DNA from: Chryseobacterium balustinum
Lineage (GTDB): Bacteria > Bacteroidota > Bacteroidia > Flavobacteriales > Weeksellaceae
Assembly: GCF_900168205.1 (NCBI RefSeq)
Contig: NZ_FUZE01000020.1
Location: 1-64,000, forward strand
Direction: 5' to 3'
Length of the DNA stretch: 64,000 nucleotides
Under the pieces are notes generated by a model that worked only from the letters and a program-made list of their open reading frames with translations, ran no database searches and was not told the DNA's origin. A program made the translations under genes and the position numbers. Position 1 is the stretch's first letter. Every line of letters begins with the position of its first letter. This document shows positions 17,784 through 26,179 of the stretch, piece after piece.

Positions 17784-19061
17784 ATGAAGCGAGGAATACA
17801 AATTGTACTGCTGTTTTTTTCTTTAATAATCTATGCTCAGAATAGCCCTGTCGATACGGCTCAGATTGTCGTTTCAGACCGAATAAATAATGCTGAAGCA
17901 ATGCAAAAACCTTATGTAATCATGATTTCTGCAGACGGTTTCAGATATGATTATGCTAAAAAATACAATGCCCAAAATCTTTTGAAATATTCAAATCAAG
18001 GAATTCAGGCAAAAGCAATGATTCCGAGTTATCCGAGTATTACTTTCCCTAATCATTGGACACTGATTACCGGATTATATCCTTCTCATCATGGTTTAAT
18101 TGATAATTTTTTCTACGATTATCAACGTAAAGAGGCTTACGCAATGAGCAATCGCCAGAACGCTGAAGACGGAAGTTGGTACGGTGGAACTCCGCTTTGG
18201 AGTTTGGCAGAAAAACAGGGAACAATCAGTGCTTCTCTGCAATGGGTAGGTTCGGCAAGCGATGCAGGCGGAATGAGACCAACATACTATTATCCATATC
18301 ACGAAAAATTTACGCCTTCAGAAAAAGTGGGTAAAGTAATTAACTGGTTGAAACTTCCTGAAGATAAAAGACCGCACTTTATTTCATTATACTTTCCGGA
18401 AGTTGACGGAGCGGGACATCGCTTTGGTCCCGAAGCCAAAGAAACTGAAATAGCAGTTCATTTAATTGATGAAGCAATAGGAAATTTGGTTCAAAAAGTA
18501 AATCAGTTAGGCTTAAAAAATGTGAATTTCATCTTTGTTTCCGATCATGGAATGATAAAGGTTGACCGGGAAAATCCACTCGAGATTCCTCAAATGCTTT
18601 TTGATAAAAACAGATTCGATTATTATAATTCTCAGACTTTATTAAGAGTTTATGTAAAAAATTCTGATGAGGTAAAAAATGTTTATAAAGAATTAAAAGC
18701 CAATAAAACCGATGATTATGAAGTTTATCTGGATAAAAAATTACCAAAATATTTGCATTTTGCAACGAAAGACGATCGATACAATAGAATAGGGCAGATT
18801 TTATTGATCCCAAAAGCGCCAAAAATATTTTTAGAAAGAGATAAAAGAACTTCGGTAGGAAAACACGGTTACAACCCTAAAATTGTTCCAGAAATGAAAG
18901 CCACATTCTTCGCTTGGGGATCAGATTTTAATAACAACTTAGTAATTGATGAATTTGAAAATATCAATGTTTATCCATTAGTTGCTGAAATTTTAGGTTT
19001 AAAAATAATCCAACCCATCGATGGAAAATTGAAGGTTTTAAAAGAAACCTTAAAAAAATAA
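17784..19061 (+). CDS. Ectonucleotide pyrophosphatase/phosphodiesterase family
   Basis: A 425-residue exported alkaline-phosphatase-superfamily enzyme that hydrolyses phosphodiester or pyrophosphate bonds of nucleotides or phospholipid headgroups. The signal peptide ends at IIYAQ (residue 19). All zinc ligands of the family are visible: D51 (SADG), nucleophile T87 and N90 (SITFPNH), D208 and H212 (EVDGAGH), D254 and H255 (VSDHGM) and H361 (GKHGYN). The start at 17784 was chosen because it opens the signal peptide. It is single-gene, with its own -7 element and a bidirectional terminator behind it. The exact substrate cannot be told. Confidence 0.9.
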   Translation: MKRGIQIVLLFFSLIIYAQNSPVDTAQIVVSDRINNAEAMQKPYVIMISADGFRYDYAKKYNAQNLLKYSNQGIQAKAMIPSYPSITFPNHWTLITGLYPSHHGLIDNFFYDYQRKEAYAMSNRQNAEDGSWYGGTPLWSLAEKQGTISASLQWVGSASDAGGMRPTYYYPYHEKFTPSEKVGKVINWLKLPEDKRPHFISLYFPEVDGAGHRFGPEAKETEIAVHLIDEAIGNLVQKVNQLGLKNVNFIFVSDHGMIKVDRENPLEIPQMLFDKNRFDYYNSQTLLRVYVKNSDEVKNVYKELKANKTDDYEVYLDKKLPKYLHFATKDDRYNRIGQILLIPKAPKIFLERDKRTSVGKHGYNPKIVPEMKATFFAWGSDFNNNLVIDEFENINVYPLVAEILGLKIIQPIDGKLKVLKETLKK

Positions 19062-19128
19062 AATAGAAGTCCTGAAAGGACGACTTACAAAAGGATGGGG
19101 TAAAACCCTATCAAAAAACAATTACAAT

Positions 19129-19163
19129 AAATCTTCGGCGAGCCAAAAGCTCGCCGAAGATTT
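19129..19163. terminator. Bidirectional terminator
   Basis: A perfect 15-bp stem (AAATCTTCGGCGAGC / GCTCGCCGAAGATTT, 5-nt loop) lies between two convergent genes, with A and T runs on the two sides. Confidence 0.85.
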
Positions 19164-19181
19164 TAAATTAACTAGAAGAAA

Positions 19182-20066
19182 TTAAGCATTAAATTTTTCA
19201 GCAAATTCCTTTGCAAATTCTTCTAATTTAATCTCTCCATCAACAACAGAACCATGTTCAATAAAATCCTTTTGCACAACACCCGTTCTGATTCCTCTTC
19301 CCATTTCTGTATATAATTCAGCCATTTCCTGAGGAAGTCCGGCTTGAAGCATTCCGTTTAAAGAATCTTCATCTTTAAATTCAACCCAAGGAAGTTCAGG
19401 TTTACCAATAGCGTTTCCGAAAACTTGAGCAAATTCAGAAGCTTTACGCTCATCACTTACAATATATTTTACATTTTTGCCTTCAACGTTCTTAACCAAT
19501 TCTTCAGCTGCTGCTTTTGCAATATCTTTAGGGTGTACCAACGGAACTTTCGCATCCTGAGGGAAATTAGCTCCTATAATTCCTGCATTTTTAATCAAAG
19601 GAATATCATTAAAGAAGTTCAAATAAAAATATCCGGCTCTTAAAAATGTAACAGAAATATTCTCCAGCTCATTGTAGAATTTTTCGATGAAATGAAGACC
19701 TTTTATTGGCCCGTTTTCCACAGGAGACTCTGCGCCGATACTGCTTAACATGACAACTCTCTTTAATCCGGTTTGTTTAATCGATTCTGCATAATTTTTT
19801 CCTGCATTAATGGTGTTTTCAACAATGTTAATTCCGCCCATATTTGGCGGAGTCATTAAAAATGCTGCATCTGCTCCTTCAAAAGTTTTAACTAAAAAAT
19901 CTAAATCCGCAATAGAACCGATTGCTGCTTTTGCACCTAAAGCTTCTATTTCGTCTTTCTTAGTTTCGTTACTGCTGATTACGGTAATATCATGACCTTC
20001 GCCAATTAATTGTTGAACAAGTGGTTTTGCTACATTTCCTAATGAACCTGTGATGATAATTTTCAT
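19182..20066 (-). CDS. NmrA/QorB-like NAD(P)H-binding oxidoreductase
   Basis: A 294-residue atypical short-chain dehydrogenase. The N terminus has a Rossmann fold with the nucleotide loop TGSLGNVAKPL (residues 6-16). NAFLMTPP-like and SSIGAESP segments follow, as in NmrA and E. coli YtfG (QorB), a quinone reductase. The ATG at 20066 directly before the Rossmann strand was chosen; the frame is open up to 20144. It is divergent from an HxlR regulator, the same layout as E. coli ytfG-ytfH. I infer reduction of quinones or other electrophiles under regulator control. Confidence 0.8.
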   Translation of the reverse strand: MKIIITGSLGNVAKPLVQQLIGEGHDITVISSNETKKDEIEALGAKAAIGSIADLDFLVKTFEGADAAFLMTPPNMGGINIVENTINAGKNYAESIKQTGLKRVVMLSSIGAESPVENGPIKGLHFIEKFYNELENISVTFLRAGYFYLNFFNDIPLIKNAGIIGANFPQDAKVPLVHPKDIAKAAAEELVKNVEGKNVKYIVSDERKASEFAQVFGNAIGKPELPWVEFKDEDSLNGMLQAGLPQEMAELYTEMGRGIRTGVVQKDFIEHGSVVDGEIKLEEFAKEFAEKFNA

Positions 20067-20119
20067 AATAATTTTTATTTTTTCGTTGACAAATATTTTT
20101 TTATTTCTGAGAACAAAGT

Positions 20120-20127
20120 TATATTTG
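20120..20127 (+). promoter_or_regulatory. -7 element of the HxlR gene
   Basis: TATATTTG matches TAnnTTTG and directly adjoins the operator candidate at 20128-20165, so binding there would block transcription. Confidence 0.45.
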
Positions 20128-20165
20128 TACATACTTTTATACAAGTACTTACCCTAAAGTATGTA
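20128..20165. promoter_or_regulatory. Operator candidate for HxlR regulator
   Basis: A perfect 9-bp inverted repeat TACATACTT (20128-20136) / AAGTATGTA (20157-20165) flanks a smaller palindrome AAGTACTT (20143-20150). It lies between the divergent genes and next to the HxlR promoter, as expected for autoregulation. Confidence 0.55.
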
Positions 20166-20167
20166 TT

Positions 20168-20530
20168 ATGGCAGCTATTAAAGAAAGTTCTACTATTCAG
20201 CAGAATAAAAAAATTGCATTAGATCTTTGTCCGGTAACGTATGTGATGGAAAAGATTGGGGGCTATTGGAAACCTATTATTTTATATCATCTTTCGACAA
20301 GTGACAAAAGATACAGTGAACTAAAACGGGCAATTCCTGCGATTACAGAAAAAATGCTTATTCAACATTTAAAACAACTGGAAAATGATGGATTAGTGAT
20401 AAGAACTGCAAAACCTGTTGTTCCTCCACACGTTACCTACAATTTAAGCCAATCCGGAAAAGGATTAATCCCAGTCATTCACTCAATGGCAGAATGGGCT
20501 TTCAAAGAAATGGAAGGCGAATACAAATAA
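20168..20530 (+). CDS. HxlR family transcriptional regulator
   Basis: A 120-residue winged-helix regulator. The family signature is clear: CPVTYVMEKIGGYWKPIILY at about residues 21-40, then LKRAIPAITEKMLIQHLKQL. The Cys at residue 21 is at the place of the redox-sensing Cys of YodB, HypR and QorR. It is transcribed away from the NmrA/QorB-like gene, with a palindromic site between. It most likely represses that gene and itself until an oxidant or quinone modifies C21. Confidence 0.85.
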   Translation: MAAIKESSTIQQNKKIALDLCPVTYVMEKIGGYWKPIILYHLSTSDKRYSELKRAIPAITEKMLIQHLKQLENDGLVIRTAKPVVPPHVTYNLSQSGKGLIPVIHSMAEWAFKEMEGEYK

Positions 20531-20542
20531 CAAGTGTTAAAA

Positions 20543-20594
20543 TTCCCCTTCCTTGAAGGGGTGGATTTTTGCATAAGCAAAAAGACGGGGTAGT
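20543..20594. repeat. Double-hairpin dispersed repeat
   Basis: Two short hairpins stand side by side: CCCCTTC/GAAGGGG (20545-20561) and TTTTTGC/GCAAAAA (20566-20583), followed by GACGGGGTAGTT. It has the look of a dispersed REP-like unit of Flavobacteriia. A single copy is in this window. Confidence 0.4.
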
Positions 20595-20641
20595 TAACTT
20601 ATCACTTTAAAGCTAATAAAGTCAATTATGCTCATAAAACA

Positions 20642-20674
20642 AAAACGACTCTCCAAAAAATGAAGAGTCGTTTT
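20642..20674. terminator. Bidirectional terminator
   Basis: An 11-bp stem AAAACGACTCT / AGAGTCGTTTT between the convergent HxlR and alcohol dehydrogenase genes, with A and T at the ends. Confidence 0.8.
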
Positions 20675-20692
20675 CTATAATTAAATTTGAAA

Positions 20693-21745
20693 TTACAAAG
20701 ATTTCATATCAATCACAAAACGGTATCTCACATCGCTTTTCAGCATTCTTTCATACGCTTCGTTGATGTCTTGCATTTTGATGATTTCAATTTCAGAAAC
20801 AATATTATGTTCACCGCAGAAATCAAGCATTTCCTGAGTTTCGGCAATACCTCCGATCACAGAACCGGCAACCGATTTTCTTCCCATGATCATTGGCGGA
20901 GTAAACAAGCTATCTTCCATCTTGCCGATAAATCCTACCAAAACATGAGTTCCGTTAATAGTTAAAGTGGTGATGTAAGGATTTACATCATGGTCGTAAG
21001 GAACCGTGTCAATAATTAAATCAAATTTTCCTTTTACAGAATTCATTTGCTCTTCATCAGTCGAAATAATGACGTGATCTGCACCTAATTTTTTAGCATC
21101 TTCAGTTTTTCCCGGAGTTCTTGAAAATAAAGTTACCTCTGCTCCTAAACCTTTTGCTAGCTTAATTGCCATATGTCCCAATCCACCTAAACCTACAACC
21201 GCAACTTTAGAACCAGCACCAACATTCCAATGTCTTAAAGGTGACCAAGTTGTAATTCCTGCACAAAGAAGTGGTGCAACTGCAGCCAGATCTAGATTTG
21301 CCGGGATTTTTAAAACGTGACCTGCGTCCACAACTACTTTCTGAGAATATCCTCCAAAAGTATGGCCTCCCAAATGCTTGTCATTTCCATTATAAGTTCC
21401 TGTAAATCCGTTTTCACAATATTGTTCCAAATCATGTTTACAGCTGTTACAATGTCCGCAAGAATCTACAATACAGCCAACTCCTGCAAGATCGCCCACT
21501 TTGAATTTAGAAACTTCGCTTCCTATTTTTGTTATTTTTCCAATAATTTCATGACCGGGAACTGATGGATATTTCGTTCCGCCCCAATCGTTTCTTGCGG
21601 TGTGAAGATCAGAGTGGCAAACTCCGCAATATAGAATTTCAATTTCTATATCATTTGCTGTTACTTCTCTTCTTTCAATATTCATTTCTACTAAATCGGC
21701 AGTTTTAGATTCTGCTCCAAAAGCTTTTACGGTAAATGTGTCCAT
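20693..21745 (-). CDS. Zinc-dependent NAD(P) alcohol dehydrogenase
   Basis: A 350-residue medium-chain dehydrogenase that interconverts aldehydes and alcohols, of the CAD/YahK type. Catalytic zinc ligands are in CGVCHSD (Cys about residue 40) and GHE (about 64-66); the structural zinc cysteines are in DSCGHCNSCKHDLEQYC (about 93-109). The cofactor loop is GLGGLGHMAIKLAK (about residues 188-201). Full length. It is transcribed away from an AraC regulator with a 330-bp gap, which may control it. Confidence 0.92.
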   Translation of the reverse strand: MDTFTVKAFGAESKTADLVEMNIERREVTANDIEIEILYCGVCHSDLHTARNDWGGTKYPSVPGHEIIGKITKIGSEVSKFKVGDLAGVGCIVDSCGHCNSCKHDLEQYCENGFTGTYNGNDKHLGGHTFGGYSQKVVVDAGHVLKIPANLDLAAVAPLLCAGITTWSPLRHWNVGAGSKVAVVGLGGLGHMAIKLAKGLGAEVTLFSRTPGKTEDAKKLGADHVIISTDEEQMNSVKGKFDLIIDTVPYDHDVNPYITTLTINGTHVLVGFIGKMEDSLFTPPMIMGRKSVAGSVIGGIAETQEMLDFCGEHNIVSEIEIIKMQDINEAYERMLKSDVRYRFVIDMKSL

Positions 21746-22075
21746 ATTTTTTAATTTAGTTTGATTATACTATTTCTATTTTTTCTAAACTGATTACTTC
21801 AATCATTCATAATTTGAAATGTTCGTGTTCTTTGCTGAGTGAAACGCCTTTGCGAACGAAAAATATTTTCAAACATTAAAAAAAACTTTGCGCTCTTTGC
21901 GTTAAAATCAAATATTATAATTTAAAGAACAGATCATCAATTTTCTGATACAAAAGTCGATACTTTAAATGTAAAAATACTTATATAAATTACAGAATCA
22001 TTTACCAATTTTACTTACACCTAAAATTGTAGGTCGGAAATTGGTAATTTTGAATTAAAATTAAAAATTTACTTC
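21746..22075. other. Divergent control region between alcohol dehydrogenase and AraC genes
   Basis: This 330-bp gap has no gene. It holds a dispersed repeat (21839-21908) and, near the AraC start, a perfect 10-bp inverted repeat TTACCAATTT (22002-22011) / AAATTGGTAA (22038-22047), a likely regulator site. Confidence 0.55.
21839..21908. repeat. Dispersed repeat, copy 1
   Basis: This stretch and 23074-23145 share the blocks CCTTTGCGAACGAAAAATAT, TTTTCAAACATT and CTTTGCG-CTTTGCGTT with few differences. The two copies flank the AraC gene in the same orientation. Confidence 0.75.
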
Positions 22076-22978
22076 ATGGAAGATCAGGAAGTTGAAATAT
22101 ACAACAGCGTTTCAGAATACAATAAAATGGTGAATCATGAAACGATGCATCCTTTGGTAAGCGTGGTAGATTTTTCTAAATCTGATCCTATCTGTCAGTT
22201 CAAAAGAACCTTTGGTTTTTACACCGTTTTTCTGAAAGACGTAATGTGTGGCGATATGCAGTACGGAAAACACAGCTATGATTATCAGGAAGGAACTTTA
22301 GTTTTCATCGCCCCGGGACAGACTTATGGGATTTACAATGCAGGCACTTATATTCAGCCTGCAGGTTTTGCGTTGATTTTTCATCCGGATTTATTGAAAG
22401 AAACCAATTTGGGAAAAAACATCAGAGAGTATAATTTCTTTTCTTACGATGTTCATGAAGCGTTGCACCTTTCAGAAAAAGAAAGGGAAATTATTTTAGA
22501 ATGTTTTAAAAATATAAAATTAGAACTTGAGCAAGCCATTGATAAACACAGTAAATCATTGATTGTTAATAATATTGAGTTGTTTCTGAATTATTGCATG
22601 CGTTTTTACGACCGTCAGTTTATTACACGAGATCACATTAATCAGAATTTTATCGGAAAGTTTGAGAAGTCTTTAGATGATTATTTAAAATCTGATAAGC
22701 CTAAAAATCTAGGGTTTCCGATGGTTAATTATTTCGCAGAACAGCTTAATCTTTCAGCAAATTATTTTGGAGATCTGATTAAAAAAGAGCTCGGAATTTC
22801 TGCTCAGGAATTTATTCATAATAAGCTGATCGATGTAGCGAAAGATCAGATTTTTAATGCATCAAAATCTATCAGTGAAATTTCGTATGATTTAGGATTT
22901 AAATATCCACAGCATTTTACAAGATTGTTCAAAAGTAAAGTCGGCGTTTCTCCAAGCGAGTTTAAAGCTTTGAATTGA
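22076..22978 (+). CDS. AraC family transcriptional regulator
   Basis: A 300-residue regulator. The N-terminal half is a cupin-like sensor (residues about 30-110, with TLVFIAPGQTYGI). The C-terminal 100 residues hold the two helix-turn-helix motifs of AraC proteins (NLSANYFGDLIKKELGISAQ; SISEISYDLGFKYPQHFTRL), ending FKSKVGVSPSEFKALN. The promoter region has an inverted repeat at 22002-22047. It is divergent from the alcohol dehydrogenase gene and lies upstream of a carboxylesterase, either of which may be a target. The inducer is unknown. Confidence 0.9.
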   Translation: MEDQEVEIYNSVSEYNKMVNHETMHPLVSVVDFSKSDPICQFKRTFGFYTVFLKDVMCGDMQYGKHSYDYQEGTLVFIAPGQTYGIYNAGTYIQPAGFALIFHPDLLKETNLGKNIREYNFFSYDVHEALHLSEKEREIILECFKNIKLELEQAIDKHSKSLIVNNIELFLNYCMRFYDRQFITRDHINQNFIGKFEKSLDDYLKSDKPKNLGFPMVNYFAEQLNLSANYFGDLIKKELGISAQEFIHNKLIDVAKDQIFNASKSISEISYDLGFKYPQHFTRLFKSKVGVSPSEFKALN

Positions 22979-23073
22979 ATTTGTGATTAGTTTTTTAATC
23001 CAGTATCCGTACTGTGTAAATGATTGAAAAATTACTACAAGCCTTTGTTGAATGAAATCGAAGATTCGACGAA

Positions 23074-23145
23074 GTCAAACACCTTTGCGAACGAAAAATA
23101 TTTTCAAACATTTAAAAAAAATCTTTGCGCACTTTGCGTTCAAAA
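23074..23145. repeat. Dispersed repeat, copy 2
   Basis: Second copy of the element described at 21839-21908, same orientation, about 1.24 kb downstream. It lies in the gap between the AraC and carboxylesterase genes. Confidence 0.75.
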
Positions 23146-23233
23146 AGAGATTGTTATTAAAAACGTATAATCATATTTTTAAACAAAATTTGTAAATTGT
23201 AATTATAAATAAGTTTAAATTTTATGCGAAACC

Positions 23234-24568
23234 ATGACCGCAAATCAAAATAATTCTAATACTTATACTTTTCAGCCGCCTTTTGGAAAAATTTTAGCTT
23301 TTAGAGAAAACGGAATTTTAAAAGCTAAAAACATTCGCTATGCGTATTCTGAAAGATTTAAAATGCCAATTGTTGTACAGCCTTCAGATTCGGAAATTAT
23401 TTTTCCTAAAAAAACTCCGGTTTGTCCACAAAATATCAGTCCACTTCTTGAAAAAATGATTGGGAAAACCAATTTGGATGATTTTGAAGTGGATGAATCT
23501 CCTCAATATATTTCCATTTTTCGCCCTGAAAATTTTAATGAAAACGAAAAATTTTCTGTTATTGTATGGATTCATGGAGGTTCGTACGAAATAGGTTGTG
23601 GCGATCTTCCAACAGCAGATCCTACAGATTGGGTAAAAGAGCAAAATGTTATCGTAGTAACCGTTTCTTACCGCTTAGGAATTTTTGGATTTTTAGGAGG
23701 AAATGAAGAAAAACCAGCCAATTTAGGTTTGTTTGACTTAATCGAAGCTTTAAAATGGATTAAAAATAATATAGAATCTTTTGGTGGAGATTCAGAAAAT
23801 ATTACCCTTTTGGGGCAGTCTTCTGGTGGCGATGCAATTGCCCATCTTATGATTTCAGAAGGAACTGAAGATTTATTTAAAAGAGTGATTATTCACAGTG
23901 CTCCCTTAGGTTTAAGAAAAAACCGGCAAAAAATGTCAACTGAATTTCTGAAAAACACTCAAATTTTTAACGAAAAATCTGATGCTCTGGAAATTATTGA
24001 AAACTATAAAAATTGTACGCCTTCTTTTCTAAAATACGGATTAAAAGCTGCAATGCCTTTCGGAACTCAATATGGTTTTCCGCCATTGTGCAATGAATGG
24101 GAAGCCGAAGAAAAATGGAAACAGAAGGCAAAGGAAATCGATGTTTTAATTGGTTTGAATGATGAAGAAACCGCTTTCTACTTGAAAGCTTCTGATATGA
24201 TCAATAAATATTTTCCTGCAAAAATTATAAACAAAGCAATCCGCACAACAACAGAAATCATTTATGGAAAACCTGCAGCAGATTTTGCGGAAAATTTTTC
24301 CAAAGCAGGCGGAAATGTTTATTTGTTTAGAATTTATCCACGTTTCAAGGTTTCTAATTACTTTTTGGGAGCTCATGCTATTGATCTTCCTTTTATTTTT
24401 GGTAACGAATTTGCCTGGAAAAATGCCGGAATTCTAAAAAATATTCCTTGGAAATATATTGACGAGAACGGAAAAAAATTAAGAAAACTCTGGACTGAAT
24501 TTGCCCAATACGGAAAGATCTCAGATGATTCAGAAAGACCGGAAATTCTTGAAATTTGTAAAGTCTAA
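23234..24568 (+). CDS. Type B carboxylesterase
   Basis: A 444-residue alpha/beta hydrolase of the carboxylesterase (COesterase) family, cytosolic as no signal peptide is seen. The oxyanion-hole motif VWIHGGSYEIG is at about residues 115-125. The nucleophile elbow is GQSSGGD (Ser about 197), where most relatives have GESAGG. A late GAHAIDLPFIFGN probably supplies the catalytic His. The ATG at 23234 was chosen; an ATG at 23224 opens another frame that stops after nine codons. Substrate unknown. Confidence 0.85.
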   Translation: MTANQNNSNTYTFQPPFGKILAFRENGILKAKNIRYAYSERFKMPIVVQPSDSEIIFPKKTPVCPQNISPLLEKMIGKTNLDDFEVDESPQYISIFRPENFNENEKFSVIVWIHGGSYEIGCGDLPTADPTDWVKEQNVIVVTVSYRLGIFGFLGGNEEKPANLGLFDLIEALKWIKNNIESFGGDSENITLLGQSSGGDAIAHLMISEGTEDLFKRVIIHSAPLGLRKNRQKMSTEFLKNTQIFNEKSDALEIIENYKNCTPSFLKYGLKAAMPFGTQYGFPPLCNEWEAEEKWKQKAKEIDVLIGLNDEETAFYLKASDMINKYFPAKIINKAIRTTTEIIYGKPAADFAENFSKAGGNVYLFRIYPRFKVSNYFLGAHAIDLPFIFGNEFAWKNAGILKNIPWKYIDENGKKLRKLWTEFAQYGKISDDSERPEILEICKV

Positions 24569-24650
24569 TTTTCGTTAATTCTAATGTAAAACGGTTGCGT
24601 ATAAAAGATTTTAAAAATTTTATCCTTTTTCATTCCGTAGTAATCTCGTA

Positions 24651-24710
24651 ATGAATTGCCAAATGTGCTTAGATTCCACGCTCCACTACGTTTCGCTCTG
24701 AATGACAAGC
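24651..24710 (-). repeat. Dispersed TGTCATTC-AGAGCGAA repeat, reverse orientation
   Basis: Read on the minus strand this begins TTGTCATTCAGAGCGAAACG and continues to a GGAATCT-like block. It is the same kind of dispersed sequence as the loops inside several paa fold-back spacers (for example 35050-35078). Confidence 0.5.
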
Positions 24711-24798
24711 TCGACACTAAGATTTGTTTCAATCTAAACTTTAACCTCAATCTACAAATTATTTAGAATCATTCAAAATATGACGAAAATCATAAAAA

Positions 24799-24847
24799 TT
24801 TTGTCACGTTCCAAATTCTTTTTAAATTTACACCTAACAAATGTTAG
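24799..24847 (+). promoter_or_regulatory. paa operon promoter and TetR-type operator
   Basis: TTTTG at 24799-24803, a 19-nt spacer and TAAATTTA at 24823-24830 form a near-consensus promoter. The palindrome CTAACA-AA-TGTTAG (24834-24847) lies on the expected start site, directly before the paaK ATG at 24854. Its form fits a TetR-family repressor; no such gene is in the window. Confidence 0.6.
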
Positions 24848-24853
24848 TTAGTT

Positions 24854-26179
24854 ATGAATGTGGATTTGTCAGTTGAAAATTTACGACTCGACCAATTAAG
24901 ACAGCTCCAATCTGAGAGATTGGTGAGTTTGGTGGGTTATCTTGAGGAAAAATCAGATTTTTATAAAAGAAAATTTGATGAATTAGGAATATCGCCACAT
25001 GAAATAAGGACAATTGAAGACATTTCAAAACTACCGATTACCTACAAACAGGATTTAAGAGACAATTATCCGTTCGGATTATTTACGGTTCCAAAGAATG
25101 AATTACAAAGAATTCACTGTTCAAGCGGAACGACAGGGAAACCGACGGTTGTAGGATATACAAAAGAAGATGTTGATTTATTCAGTGAAGTTGTAGCAAG
25201 ATCGTTGAATGCAGCTGGAGCAAAACCGGGAATGCAATTACACAATGCTTATGGTTACGGGATTTTCACTGGTGGACTTGGACTTCATTATGGAGCAGAA
25301 AAATTAGGAATGAGTGTTCTTCCGATTTCGGGAGGAATGACGACGAGACAGGTAGATTTAATTATAGACTTTAAACCGGAAGTTATCTGTTGTTCACCTT
25401 CTTATGCTTTAACAATCGCTGATGAATTTGCGAAAAGAGGGATCTCAGCAGACGAAATCAGTTTAAAATATGCCGTTTTAGGTTCAGAACCTTGGACGGA
25501 GATTATCAGACATCATATTGAAGAAAGATTAGGCGTTCATGCAACCAATATTTATGGATTGAGTGAAATTATCGGACCCGGAGTTTCGATGGAAGATTTT
25601 GAGGAGAAAGGAGGTTCTTATATTTGGGAAGACCATTTTTATCCTGAAATTTTAGATCCGATTACAAAAGAACCTGTTCCGTTTGGCGAAGAAGGAGTTT
25701 TGGTAATCACAACTTTAACTAAAAAAGCAATGCCGCTTTTACGTTACTGGACAAACGACATCACAAGTCTTTATTACGAAGAAAACTCGAAAAGAACAAT
25801 GGTAAAAATGAGACCCATTCTTGGAAGAGCTGATGATATGCTGATTGTGAGAGGGGTAAATGTGTATCCAAGTCAGATTGAAGAAGCGTTTTCTCATGTG
25901 GAAGGAGTGGTTCCGAATTATTATTTAACACCGATTGAGAAAGAGCAAATGTGTGTTGCATTGGATATCGATCTGGAAATTGATGATGAATTTGTGAAAG
26001 CCAAACAAATTGAAATTAATACCGATGATTATGCTATTTTTGTCGGAAACTTTGCAAAAAGTATAGAAAACGAAATAAAAAAACGAGTAGGAATCACCAC
26101 GAAAGTGAAAATTTATGCTCAGGACAGTTTGCCTAAGTGCGAAGGTGGAAAAATTAATAGAATACTAAAAACAAAATGA
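24854..26179 (+). CDS. paaK: Phenylacetate-CoA ligase
   Basis: A 441-residue adenylate-forming enzyme that makes phenylacetyl-CoA from phenylacetate, ATP and CoA, the entry step of the pathway. The ATP-binding loop SSGTTGKP is at residues 90-97. The NIYGLSEIIGPGV segment and the C-terminal LPKCEGGKINRIL are typical of PaaK. It opens the operon right behind a promoter with a TetR-type palindrome and overlaps paaE by four bases (ATGA). Full length. Confidence 0.95.
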   Translation: MNVDLSVENLRLDQLRQLQSERLVSLVGYLEEKSDFYKRKFDELGISPHEIRTIEDISKLPITYKQDLRDNYPFGLFTVPKNELQRIHCSSGTTGKPTVVGYTKEDVDLFSEVVARSLNAAGAKPGMQLHNAYGYGIFTGGLGLHYGAEKLGMSVLPISGGMTTRQVDLIIDFKPEVICCSPSYALTIADEFAKRGISADEISLKYAVLGSEPWTEIIRHHIEERLGVHATNIYGLSEIIGPGVSMEDFEEKGGSYIWEDHFYPEILDPITKEPVPFGEEGVLVITTLTKKAMPLLRYWTNDITSLYYEENSKRTMVKMRPILGRADDMLIVRGVNVYPSQIEEAFSHVEGVVPNYYLTPIEKEQMCVALDIDLEIDDEFVKAKQIEINTDDYAIFVGNFAKSIENEIKKRVGITTKVKIYAQDSLPKCEGGKINRILKTK

